Made by a program: the position numbers and the translations under genes
Part shown: positions 41,979-50,968 of the stretch, one piece after another
Layout of the letters: each line of letters starts with the position of its first letter
Numbering within the stretch: the stretch's first letter is position 1
The notes under the pieces: model-generated
Database searches by the model: none
What the model saw: only the letters and a program-made list of their open reading frames with translations
What the model was told of the DNA's origin: nothing
Source of the DNA: Bacteroidia bacterium
Lineage (GTDB): Bacteria; Bacteroidota; Bacteroidia; UKL13-3
Assembly (NCBI GenBank): GCA_014376805.1
Contig: JACMQU010000017.1
Coordinates: forward strand, 1 to 64,000
DNA: 64,000 nt
Reading direction: 5' to 3'

Positions 41979-43952
41979 TTATGAAAGTAACATCCTCTCT
42001 ATATCTGAACTGTTTGGTAATTGAACATCATTATCCAGACTTTCAAATATAGAATTCTTACTTTTAAATTCGGGAACTATTTTTTTCATTTTGGCCACCA
42101 TTAACATTCCATCCTGACTAGCATATAATTCAATAAGTTCACCAATTGCCTTTTTAACATCATCTAAATTATAACTACGTACTTTGCCTATCATAATTTT
42201 ATCATGATGTGTAGCAAGTGTATTCTCCCCGTCGTTTAATAATTCTTCATAAATTTTTTCGCCCGGGCGTAAGCCTGTATATACTATCTGAATATCTTTT
42301 CCCAGGGTAAGTCCTGATAATTTAACCATCTTACGGGCAAGGTCAACAATCTTGGTAGATTTACCCATATCAAAAATATATATTTCTCCACCCTTGCCCA
42401 TCTTACCTGCTTCCAAAACTAACTGGCAGGCTTCCGGTATGGTCATAAAATAACGCGTAATGTCTGGATGGGTTACTGTTATAGGCCCGCCTTCTTCTAT
42501 TTGTTTTCTAAATTTCGGAATAACAGAACCACTTGAGCCTAATACGTTTCCAAACCGGGTGGTAATAAATTTTGTTTTACCGGTTTTATTTTCAAGGTGA
42601 TAATTTGATAAAGACTGAACATAAATCTCTGCAATTCTCTTACTGGCACCCATTACGTTGGTGGGGTTTACAGCTTTATCTGTACTTACCATAACAAAAC
42701 GCTCTGTGCTATATCTGATGGCCATATCGGCAAGTGTTTTTGTTCCGTTAACATTTACCCACACAGCTTCACTTGGATTTTCTTCCATTAACGGAACATG
42801 CTTGTAAGCAGCAGCATGATAAATTATTTCTGGTCTGTATTTTTCAAATATATTGCGCATCCTCGAGGAACTTGTGATATCCGCTACTAATATCTCAACG
42901 AAAGTATTTAGCTCATTCGGATAATTTTCTGCTATAAATGCATCCAGTTCATATAATCTGATTTCAGATCTGTCTACACATAATAATTTTTTAGGTCTGA
43001 ATTTTAATAATTGCTTTACCATTTCTGAACCAATAGAACCTCCGGCACCGGTTACCATTATTACTCTGCCATTTACCTGTTCACTTATCGAATGTTTATC
43101 TAACTGTATCACATCCCGTTCTATAAGATCTTCTATTTTTACACTTTTAATCTGATTAAAACTCAACTCCCCATTAATCCATTTTTCAACCGGAGGAACA
43201 TTCCTTACAACAACATTTAATGCCAGACATCTCTCAATAATATCCTGTTTGCGGGCTTTAGAAATTGTTGGTATAGCAATAATTAATTGCTCAATATTGT
43301 ATTTTAAAATGATATCTTCCATTTCAGAAGTACCGTTATAAATGGTAATTCCTTCTAATATTTTGTGGTGCTGATTAACATTGTCATCAAAAAAAGCAAT
43401 AACTTTTATTCCGTTTTTACTCTCTTGCTCAAGTTTTCTTTTAGTGGTTAAACCAGCCGCACCTGCGCCATATATCGCGTAATAAACTATTTTCTCTCCT
43501 TTGTTTGTAGTACTTATGCGAATGTACATTAGTTTTACAAATACCCTGAAAGCTGCCAGGAAAAAGGTAGATAAAACAAAATCTATTAGTAATATAGATA
43601 TAGGAAATAAATGTAGTTGACCAATTGGGAAATAAGTATGCAATGCATCAATACCAAATAATACCATGATAGCAACACCCATTGCATAAAAAATGCGCAC
43701 GCCATCTTGCACACTCGTATATCTCATAACAAAAGCCTGCAACCTGAAATAACTGATCGTTACTCCTTTAACTAAAAGCAAAATAGGAACGGCTGAAACT
43801 GCAGCGTAAAATAAGGTTCCATTAAAATCCATTACATACCGCGTAAATACGGCAAGCACGTATGCAAGAGAACACAATCCCAAGTCGAAAAGGAAAATAA
43901 ACCAGCGTGGTATCTGGTTAGATTTTGTAAATAGGAGTGTTAATAACTTCAT
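41979..43952 (-). CDS. Membrane nucleoside-diphosphate sugar 4,6-dehydratase (PglF/WbpM/CapD family)
   Basis: 657 aa; four N-terminal TM helices, 'VTGAGGSIGSEMVKQLLKFRPK', 'IYHAAAYKHVPLMEENP', 'FITTRFGNVLGSSGSVIPKF', 'TGLRPGEKIYEELL'. Confidence 0.93.
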   Translation of the reverse strand: MKLLTLLFTKSNQIPRWFIFLFDLGLCSLAYVLAVFTRYVMDFNGTLFYAAVSAVPILLLVKGVTISYFRLQAFVMRYTSVQDGVRIFYAMGVAIMVLFGIDALHTYFPIGQLHLFPISILLIDFVLSTFFLAAFRVFVKLMYIRISTTNKGEKIVYYAIYGAGAAGLTTKRKLEQESKNGIKVIAFFDDNVNQHHKILEGITIYNGTSEMEDIILKYNIEQLIIAIPTISKARKQDIIERCLALNVVVRNVPPVEKWINGELSFNQIKSVKIEDLIERDVIQLDKHSISEQVNGRVIMVTGAGGSIGSEMVKQLLKFRPKKLLCVDRSEIRLYELDAFIAENYPNELNTFVEILVADITSSSRMRNIFEKYRPEIIYHAAAYKHVPLMEENPSEAVWVNVNGTKTLADMAIRYSTERFVMVSTDKAVNPTNVMGASKRIAEIYVQSLSNYHLENKTGKTKFITTRFGNVLGSSGSVIPKFRKQIEEGGPITVTHPDITRYFMTIPEACQLVLEAGKMGKGGEIYIFDMGKSTKIVDLARKMVKLSGLTLGKDIQIVYTGLRPGEKIYEELLNDGENTLATHHDKIMIGKVRSYNLDDVKKAIGELIELYASQDGMLMVAKMKKIVPEFKSKNSIFESLDNDVQLPNSSDIERMLLS

Positions 43953-44130
43953 GGTATTATTTTTTTAGGCGCAGCAAATATATTCATTTTACTATTATCC
44001 ACTTTTATTTATAGCTTTTTTACTAAAATTGCACATCAATAGCTATTTATTACATTTAAACGGCTGTTTAATTCTTTTTTAAAACGGTCTTAATGTAACA
44101 GATTTGTTAATAAACGTTAATTTATAACCT

Positions 44131-45864
44131 TTACTTTTTGGTATCTGCTCCAAAAATTAACATAAAACCATCGTTTGTTTCTGATCCCAAAGGTTGCAAC
44201 CGATATCCAAAATTACTTAACAAGTAGTTTCTATGAGAATAACTTACACACGGCATTTTACAATCCCAGCAGTATGTTTTTTCGGGGTAATAATAAATGT
44301 ACATTGATCCCAAAAGTATACTATCTGTTTTTTGATTTATAAAACCACTGAATGGGGATATTAAATAATGTTTGTTAAAACCTTCAGATTGGGTAATGTC
44401 TTTATTTCTTGATTCTTTAGAAAAAATATCGAATGGTACAAATGCCATCATTATAAATAGAATATTAGTATAAACTATAATTTTATTTGTGTTAAATAGT
44501 GGTTGAATTTTGTTCCTGTTTGTGAAATTAAAGCGTAAAAACAAAAAGTGGCAATTAAGTCCGCTTAAAACAAGAGCACTCGGCAACAAAAGTCGGTACT
44601 GACTTAACATCAGCCATTCTATAAAAGAGATAATTAAAAGTAACGCCAATAAAAAATAGGGGAGTTTAAGGTAAGCTTTATTTTTCCTCAAAGGTTCTGT
44701 AAGCAATAATATAAGCCCTGTTAAAAAACTTAAAAAAATAAGCTTATTCATAATGCCTTTATATCCTTTGCGGCTAAGCCAAATACTTAACCGGTCTTTA
44801 CCAGAATACTTTATTTGAACCAGGGTTTTTTTATCAGTTTTGTCATTTAAACCCCAACTGATAATACCTTTTCTATATGCTTCATTCCAATCACCCGGAA
44901 CTTTCCATTTTACATTTACAACATCCGGCTTATTATAAGGATACAATAAGTAACCCGACAGGATATAATTTTTATAGATAACCGGGGCAGTTAAAATAAT
45001 GCCGGCCAGTATGAACTGTATTTTTTTATTAGACGGAATTTTTTTAATGAATATAATTAAAGTTAAAATTACACCAATAAAAGCAGGAGGTTTACAGGCA
45101 AACAGAAACACACCTAGAAGTAATAAAATACCGGTATGTAAATTATTGCTTTTAAAACACACCCAGTAAAATAAAATACTGCTTAACAATAACAGAGGCA
45201 AATCAGGACTGGGCGCTGTAAGGTATAAAAATGAAAGTGGTATAGTTAATAAAAAAGTAACCTTTAAATAAATGGAACTGCTGTTATGGGATTCATACCA
45301 GTGAAATAATATAAATACCAAAACCAATATGCCGTTCAACTGCCATTTCTGTGCAAGTCCAGTTGCTGATGGATCAAACAGTACAACAAGGCTATGCCAG
45401 GCTGAACCTAACCCTAATGCCGGATGCAAATTTGCAAGCCCTTTAACGATTCCATAACTATGCATCCATTTAATGGTTTGCAAATAATACATGCCCATAT
45501 CATTTATTTTAGAGGCTTGTGCACTCTGGTATAAAATGGGCACGAGTAATAAGGCTATTCCAACTTTTTCAAATACAGTTTGTTGCCTGATCCAATCAAA
45601 TAATTTTTTTATTGAAGCACTAAAATAAGGATACCTTAGTAAAACTATTATTAATGCCACTAAATATATGGCATAAAAACAAAAAGAATTAATAGGAGTT
45701 ATGAGCCAGCATAGCATGCCTATAAAACCAGTTACCGGAAAGCCTATGATTAAAATGGTAAATGGATTATTCGGAAGTGCTTGTTTAAAAAATAAAAATG
45801 GAAGTATGCCATATACATAAAGAAGCATTAAGGTAAGAAAATAATAGGGAATTAATTCAAGCAT
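44131..45864 (-). CDS. Polytopic membrane protein, LIC_10190-like / glycosyltransferase-like
   Basis: 577 aa with many TM helices; position in the glycan cluster; 'INDMGMYYLQTIKWMHSYGIVKGLANLHPALGLGSAWHSL'. Confidence 0.6.
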   Translation of the reverse strand: MLELIPYYFLTLMLLYVYGILPFLFFKQALPNNPFTILIIGFPVTGFIGMLCWLITPINSFCFYAIYLVALIIVLLRYPYFSASIKKLFDWIRQQTVFEKVGIALLLVPILYQSAQASKINDMGMYYLQTIKWMHSYGIVKGLANLHPALGLGSAWHSLVVLFDPSATGLAQKWQLNGILVLVFILFHWYESHNSSSIYLKVTFLLTIPLSFLYLTAPSPDLPLLLLSSILFYWVCFKSNNLHTGILLLLGVFLFACKPPAFIGVILTLIIFIKKIPSNKKIQFILAGIILTAPVIYKNYILSGYLLYPYNKPDVVNVKWKVPGDWNEAYRKGIISWGLNDKTDKKTLVQIKYSGKDRLSIWLSRKGYKGIMNKLIFLSFLTGLILLLTEPLRKNKAYLKLPYFLLALLLIISFIEWLMLSQYRLLLPSALVLSGLNCHFLFLRFNFTNRNKIQPLFNTNKIIVYTNILFIMMAFVPFDIFSKESRNKDITQSEGFNKHYLISPFSGFINQKTDSILLGSMYIYYYPEKTYCWDCKMPCVSYSHRNYLLSNFGYRLQPLGSETNDGFMLIFGADTKK

Positions 45865-46126
45865 TTACGAATATAAAAAGATAAGTAGTGTATGGTATGT
45901 GAAATGCCAAAAAAATATTCTCCCGCCGCAGCGAATCTAAAAAATGTAAATCCATTTAGAGTCGCCGGTTGCAGCCATAGTATCCACTAATCCTGCTATC
46001 AATGATAGATGAATGTTAAAAAAGCAGAAACTAAGAAAGTAGTTATCGGTAGACGTTGTGGACTTAGCGAAGGGCTAATATTCAGCTTTCAAAAGCTAAA
46101 ATTGGGTAACTGAAAAATGCTAAACC

Positions 46127-46188
46127 GAGTCGTTTTATGAGCAAGGCGTAAAAGTTTATTTTTAAAAGGCATGCTCTTAAAACGACTC
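46127..46188. repeat. Imperfect 17-bp inverted repeat / hairpin in non-coding spacer
   Basis: gagtcgttttatgagca (46127-46143) vs tgctcttaaaacgactc (46172-46188); one mismatch, 28-nt spacer. Confidence 0.8.
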
Positions 46189-46371
46189 ATCAAAGTTAGA
46201 AAAGTTGATTGGAATTTCCGACATTCGAGTATCCTATAAATTGCAAAAAGATTTCGACATGTAAGGTGCGGTGGTGATCCTACGGAAGAGCGAACTACCT
46301 TATTTTTGGCCCGAGCGGCGGTGGCCTGTGCGTAAAAATGAGGAAGTTGGTTCCGTTGGCGGCCTTTTTCG

Positions 46372-46401
46372 GTTACCTTTTTGGCCGCGCAAAAAGGTAA
46401 C
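46372..46401. repeat. Perfect 12-bp inverted repeat with GC loop
   Basis: gttacctttttg (46372-46383), loop gccgcg, caaaaaggtaac (46390-46401). Confidence 0.85.
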
Positions 46402-46636
46402 AAAATATTAAAGGTATATGGCACATTCATTGCAAGACAAAGCAATCAACTTATGGAAATACAGGAATGCTTAACTTTAGAATGCAGCTAAGGCGGAATG
46501 ATAAACGCCAAAATTTAACAGCGTGCAAAATAAATTGTGGTATTGCCTGCATTGAAAAATCTCCTACTTTCGTTTTGCAGTGGCATTGGAAAATGAAGTG
46601 GGTTCAAGTTTACAACTTCTCTTGTACGCAAACCGA

Positions 46637-47077
46637 TTATGAAGCTTTATTTAGAAATCTTGAACCCAAATAAACAACCGGTAATAAGGGGCTGTATAAA
46701 ACAGGATTTAGTACCTTGTGAAACTGAACAAGAAATGGCTGCCTACTTAGTGCTAAATAAAGATCAATACCAAGCAGGAGAAATAAAATAATGCTCATAG
46801 GCAATATTACTGCATAAGCAGACCTGGTAAAGTAATAAACGGGTACAAATAAACAGACAAGATTTATATGAAACCTCAAAATTTTATTAGTTATAAACAT
46901 AAATGGATTCATGCAATTCAAGTCTAAAACATAAAAGCCACATTTATTAAAAGTAAAAGAATAAATATCAAACGACTGCAAGCCGAAATTAAGGATAATG
47001 AGCAGTAAAGTAATAAATATTATAATAGGCTTTAACACTAAAAGTAGGTTATTTAAAATGAGTTGCCGGCTTAACAA
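46637..47077 (-). CDS. Exosortase-associated small membrane protein (XrtF/XrtX-associated-like)
   Basis: 146 aa, four hydrophobic segments; overlaps the 3' end of the exosortase ORF by 29 nt. Confidence 0.65.
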   Translation of the reverse strand: MLSRQLILNNLLLVLKPIIIFITLLLIILNFGLQSFDIYSFTFNKCGFYVLDLNCMNPFMFITNKILRFHINLVCLFVPVYYFTRSAYAVILPMSIILFLLLGIDLYLALSRQPFLVQFHKVLNPVLYSPLLPVVYLGSRFLNKAS

Positions 47078-47621
47078 ACTTTTTTACCCAAAGCACCATG
47101 AGTAAGAAAGCAAAAAAATAAATGATTGCAGGAAAAGCATAGGTGTGAAAGAAGTTGAAATACTGAGGTTCATTTCTTTTAATCCTGATTAAAATATAAA
47201 GCCTTAAAATATTGCTGATTTGTATTAAAATAAATGACAGGGGTATATAGCATAAATATGCCTTTAAATTTGATCTGAACGCAAAGATAAAGCAAAGTAC
47301 ACTAATCCATACAGCTATACCATTGCATCCTTCCTTTATATTAACAATAACGCTCTCCTTATCCATAATCTTATAACCGGGTATATTTGTAATCGTTTGA
47401 TAGGTAAGATCCGGAAACATAGCTATTGTTAACCTCGTTACACCAAGCGTAAAAGGGTCGGGCAGGGGAGACCAGGTGTACAATATTGCCTGGTAAACTA
47501 GGTTAAAAACAATATAGGCAGCAGCAAAAAGAAGCAGAAATTTTAAAGGTTGTTGCATAAAGTTTTTAATCCTTAACCGATTTAAATTTAATGTAATACC
47601 AGTTAAAATTAGTATAACCAA
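47049..47621 (-). CDS. Exosortase/archaeosortase family transpeptidase
   Basis: Polytopic; catalytic signature 'KEGCNGIAVW' (Cys), 'NILRLYILI' (Arg), 'FFHTYAFPAIIYF' (His). Probable start MQQPLKFLL (about 47558). Confidence 0.88.
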   Translation of the reverse strand: MVILILTGITLNLNRLRIKNFMQQPLKFLLLFAAAYIVFNLVYQAILYTWSPLPDPFTLGVTRLTIAMFPDLTYQTITNIPGYKIMDKESVIVNIKEGCNGIAVWISVLCFIFAFRSNLKAYLCYIPLSFILIQISNILRLYILIRIKRNEPQYFNFFHTYAFPAIIYFFAFLLMVLWVKKFVKPATHFK

Positions 47622-47706
47622 CTGCTTTTAATACAGGAATAAAGAGTATGTGAACTTTTATTTTCATAGGGCAATTTATTAATAAATTTTACCTTAAGCG
47701 GTTAAT

Positions 47707-48852
47707 TTATGCATCTATAATTTTAAGCAGGGTTGTAGCAATATAAGTTATCATTTGCGCATTCATTTCTGTATGTATTGGTAAGGAGATTACGGCCTGA
47801 CATAAATGAAAAGTTACAGGTAAATCGTTATCCTGTATCTCCGGATTTAAAAAAGCTTTTTGATGAAACAATGGTATAGGATAGTAAACCATAGATGGAA
47901 TACCAGCTTCTGCTAATTTTTTCCGCAATTCATCGCGGTTTAGCTTAAGTTCTTGATTTTTGGAATGTATCTGTAAGGTGTACTGATTAAATACATGGGT
48001 GGATTGTGTATTACGTTTTGGTAAACATAAAGCCGGATGATTACCTAATAAACGATCATACATATCAGCCACTTCATTGCGGGCTTTTTCATAGCTTTTT
48101 AATTGCTTCAGTTTTGCCAGTAACACTGCTGCCTGTATAGTATCGAGCCTCGAGTTTACCCCTATATAATCATGTATATAAGGAGAACTCTGGCCGTGGT
48201 TCGCTACCATTCTTATTTTTTTTGCCAGCTCATCATCATTGGTTAATAAAGCACCACCATCACCAAAACAACCTAAATTTTTTGATGGAAAGAAACTTGT
48301 TGTTCCAATAGTTCCTATACAACCTGCCCTTTTTTTCGTGTTGTTTTTAAAGGTGTATGTTGAACCTAGTGCTTGTGCCGTATCTTCTATTATATACAAC
48401 TTATGCTTTGCAGCTATTGCTGTTACTTCATCCATATTTACGCATTGTCCGAATAAATGTACCGGCACAATTGCTTTAGTTCTACCCGTAATTTTTTCTT
48501 CAATTAATGAAGTATCCATGTTGTAAGTATCTCTTTCCACATCTATCAATACCGGCTTCAAACCTAATAAACAAATAACCTCTGCGGTGGCAGCATAAGT
48601 GAAGGCTGGCAGTATAATTTCATCACCTGGTTTCAAATTTAAAACCATCATAGCAATTTGCAAAGCATCAGTACCATTTGCACAGGAGATCACATTTTTT
48701 ACATTCAGATAAATAGCTAATGCTTCTTCAAATTGTTTAACCTGTGCACCTTTAATAAATGCAGCATTATTAATTACCTCCTGAATGCCATTATCAACTT
48801 CTGCTTTTATTTTTTCATATTGACCTTTGAGATCAACCATTTGTATTTTCAT
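47707..48852 (-). CDS. DegT/DnrJ/EryC1/StrS aminotransferase, WbpE-like
   Basis: 381 aa; 'CANGTDALQIAMMVLNLKPGDEIILPAFTYAATAEVICLLGLKPVLIDV', 'IIEDTAQALGSTY', 'TTSFFPSKNLGCFGDGGALLTND'. Confidence 0.9.
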   Translation of the reverse strand: MKIQMVDLKGQYEKIKAEVDNGIQEVINNAAFIKGAQVKQFEEALAIYLNVKNVISCANGTDALQIAMMVLNLKPGDEIILPAFTYAATAEVICLLGLKPVLIDVERDTYNMDTSLIEEKITGRTKAIVPVHLFGQCVNMDEVTAIAAKHKLYIIEDTAQALGSTYTFKNNTKKRAGCIGTIGTTSFFPSKNLGCFGDGGALLTNDDELAKKIRMVANHGQSSPYIHDYIGVNSRLDTIQAAVLLAKLKQLKSYEKARNEVADMYDRLLGNHPALCLPKRNTQSTHVFNQYTLQIHSKNQELKLNRDELRKKLAEAGIPSMVYYPIPLFHQKAFLNPEIQDNDLPVTFHLCQAVISLPIHTEMNAQMITYIATTLLKIIDA

Positions 48853-48982
48853 TTCATTTATTGATTTACCTTTTCCGGCCGGTTAGGCAAAGGTTCTTGT
48901 TTTAAGGCTGATAATGTTACCCGTTTTTTAAACCATACCCTAATAATTGGATTCAGTTTATAGGTATTTTTTCTTTCAGGTG

Positions 48983-49558
48983 TTATTCAATTCTGGAAAC
49001 TTTTTTATCCAGTAGCTGGTATTTCTGCGCAGACTCCAAACATACAGCAAAACCATTAGAATCAAAATGAAGTCGATGGCCGTATTCCGATACCCAACCT
49101 GTTTGTTTAGCCGGATTACCGATGACCAATGCGTAGGCCGCTACTGCTTTGGTTACTACTGCACCTGCGCCAATAAAAGCATATTCCCCTATATTATTTC
49201 CACAAACTATGGTTGCATTAGCTCCTATGCTGGCACCTTTTCTTACAATAGTTTTTACAAAATGATCTTTGCGGCTTATGGCACTGCGCGGGTTAAGAAT
49301 GTTTGTAAATACCATAGAGGGACCAAGGAAAACATCATCTTCGCATGTTACTCCGGTATATATAGAAACATTGTTCTGAACCTTTATATTTGATCCTAAT
49401 ATAACATCAGGAGAGACTACCACATTCTGACCAATATTTGTATTAGCCCCTATTTTACTACCGGACATTATATGAGAAAAGTGCCAGATTTTAACGCCAT
49501 CTCCAATCTCACACCCTTCCTCTATAATGGCTGTTTCATGTACGAAATATTTATCCAT
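48983..49558 (-). CDS. Left-handed beta-helix N-acetyltransferase, WbpD/WlbB-like
   Basis: 191 aa; hexapeptide repeats 'IEEGCEIGDGVKIWHFSHIMSGSKIGANTNIGQNVVVSPDVILG', 'NPAKQTGWVSEYGHRL'. Confidence 0.88.
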   Translation of the reverse strand: MDKYFVHETAIIEEGCEIGDGVKIWHFSHIMSGSKIGANTNIGQNVVVSPDVILGSNIKVQNNVSIYTGVTCEDDVFLGPSMVFTNILNPRSAISRKDHFVKTIVRKGASIGANATIVCGNNIGEYAFIGAGAVVTKAVAAYALVIGNPAKQTGWVSEYGHRLHFDSNGFAVCLESAQKYQLLDKKVSRIE

Positions 49559-49658
49559 TGTTGTTTACTGCTTATGTTAACATTTGTTGTAAAGTGATAA
49601 TTGATATAGGTGAAATTATAAATTAATTACAACTAATAAACCAGTTAATTATTTAATA

Positions 49659-50771
49659 CTACGGCAATTTATTTTTTAAATTTACTAAATCCCTTTGCTC
49701 ATAAATTCTTTCAATAATATCTACAACCTTTAATCCTTCAGCCGCATTTGCGGTAGCTGTATCTGTACCCTTTAACGTATTTACAACATTCTCTATTACA
49801 TAATGGTGGTTGGCGGCACTACCTTTAAACGGTCCGTAATCATTTGGAGGATTCGTTTCAGCGAGTTCAGGCATCTGGTAGTTTTTAATATGACAATAAG
49901 TTACTTCATTCATATATTGTCCGCCAATTCTGAAACTGCCATTTGCTCCCAGCACAGTTATACTACTTTCCATATTTGTATCCCACACCGATGTTGAAAA
50001 ATTAATACAACCTAAACCACCGTTTAAAAATTCAAAATTAACTACGCCACTATCTTCAAACTCAGTATTGTTGCTGTGGTTAAAATCCGCAAAAGTTGCT
50101 TTAATGTTTTTTATATCGCCAAATACCCAATACATTATATCTATAAAGTGACTGAATTGTGTAAATAGGGTGCCGCCATCATATTTAAGAGAACCTTTCC
50201 AGTTTGTTTGTAAAGTATTTTTAACTGTTTCACCTAAAATATTACCTTCCTGTTTTTTTATTTCTTCAGGTTTATAATAGTGCGCATCCCTGTTCCAAAA
50301 GCAATTGATCTGAACCATAAATACCGGGCCTGTTTTTCCGATACTTACTATTTCTTTCATCCATTTAACGGGTGGACTATACCGGTTTTGCTTCACTACA
50401 AAAACTTGTTTATTAACTTGCTGCGATTTTATTATTACCTGTTCACATTCTGATTTAACAAGACCCATAGGCTTTTCAATAACCACATGGTAACCTGCAT
50501 CAAGCACTTTTAACGCATAAGCACAATGATAGCCATTAGGAATTGCAAGAGTAACAACATCGGCAAAAACAGGTGTATCTAAAAACTGATCAATACTTTT
50601 AAAAAATTTCGCTCCAACAGGAAAAAGTGCATGATTTACCACCTCCGCATTAATATCTACAACTGCCACTACACTTGCCCCCGGATATTCATTCGCTATG
50701 GTTGCATGTCTTTTACCGATATGACCAAATCCAATAATAACAAATTTTATTTTATCCTCGTTAATTAGCAT
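49659..50771 (-). CDS. Gfo/Idh/MocA oxidoreductase, WbpB/WlbA-like
   Basis: 370 aa; 'FVIIGFGHIGKRHATIANEYPGASVVAVVDIN', 'HVVIEKPMGL', 'KQNRYSPPVKWMKE', 'GGTLFTQFSHFIDIMYWVFGDI'. Confidence 0.88.
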   Translation of the reverse strand: MLINEDKIKFVIIGFGHIGKRHATIANEYPGASVVAVVDINAEVVNHALFPVGAKFFKSIDQFLDTPVFADVVTLAIPNGYHCAYALKVLDAGYHVVIEKPMGLVKSECEQVIIKSQQVNKQVFVVKQNRYSPPVKWMKEIVSIGKTGPVFMVQINCFWNRDAHYYKPEEIKKQEGNILGETVKNTLQTNWKGSLKYDGGTLFTQFSHFIDIMYWVFGDIKNIKATFADFNHSNNTEFEDSGVVNFEFLNGGLGCINFSTSVWDTNMESSITVLGANGSFRIGGQYMNEVTYCHIKNYQMPELAETNPPNDYGPFKGSAANHHYVIENVVNTLKGTDTATANAAEGLKVVDIIERIYEQRDLVNLKNKLP

Positions 50772-50900
50772 GTTTTAAAATTATAGGGTTAGAGCATCCC
50801 TTTTTTGTGAGCAAATGGAAAGTCTGACAAGCGAATTTAATATCATATATGTGTTTAAAAACGGCTAATTTAGTGTAAACTTTACAAGCGGTATAAATAA

Positions 50901-50930
50901 AAAAACCGGTCTCGCCGGAGCCGGTTTTAT
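50901..50930. terminator. Putative intrinsic terminator splitting the polysaccharide cluster
   Basis: aaaaaccggtctcgccggagccggttttat; aaaaccgg/ccggtttt stem between two minus-strand genes. Confidence 0.7.
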
Positions 50931-50968
50931 CAGAATAGAAATACACTACATTTTATTCAGTTTAGGTG

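Noticed and set aside
46089-46445. 118-aa minus-strand ORF in the exosortase/LIC_10190-like gap
   Set aside because: Low-complexity, basic composition with no domain signal, and it overlaps the hairpins; treated as non-coding repeat-like sequence.
46467-46673. 68-aa plus-strand ORF
   Set aside because: Overlaps the 3' end of the opposite-strand membrane protein gene and has no family signal; likely spurious.
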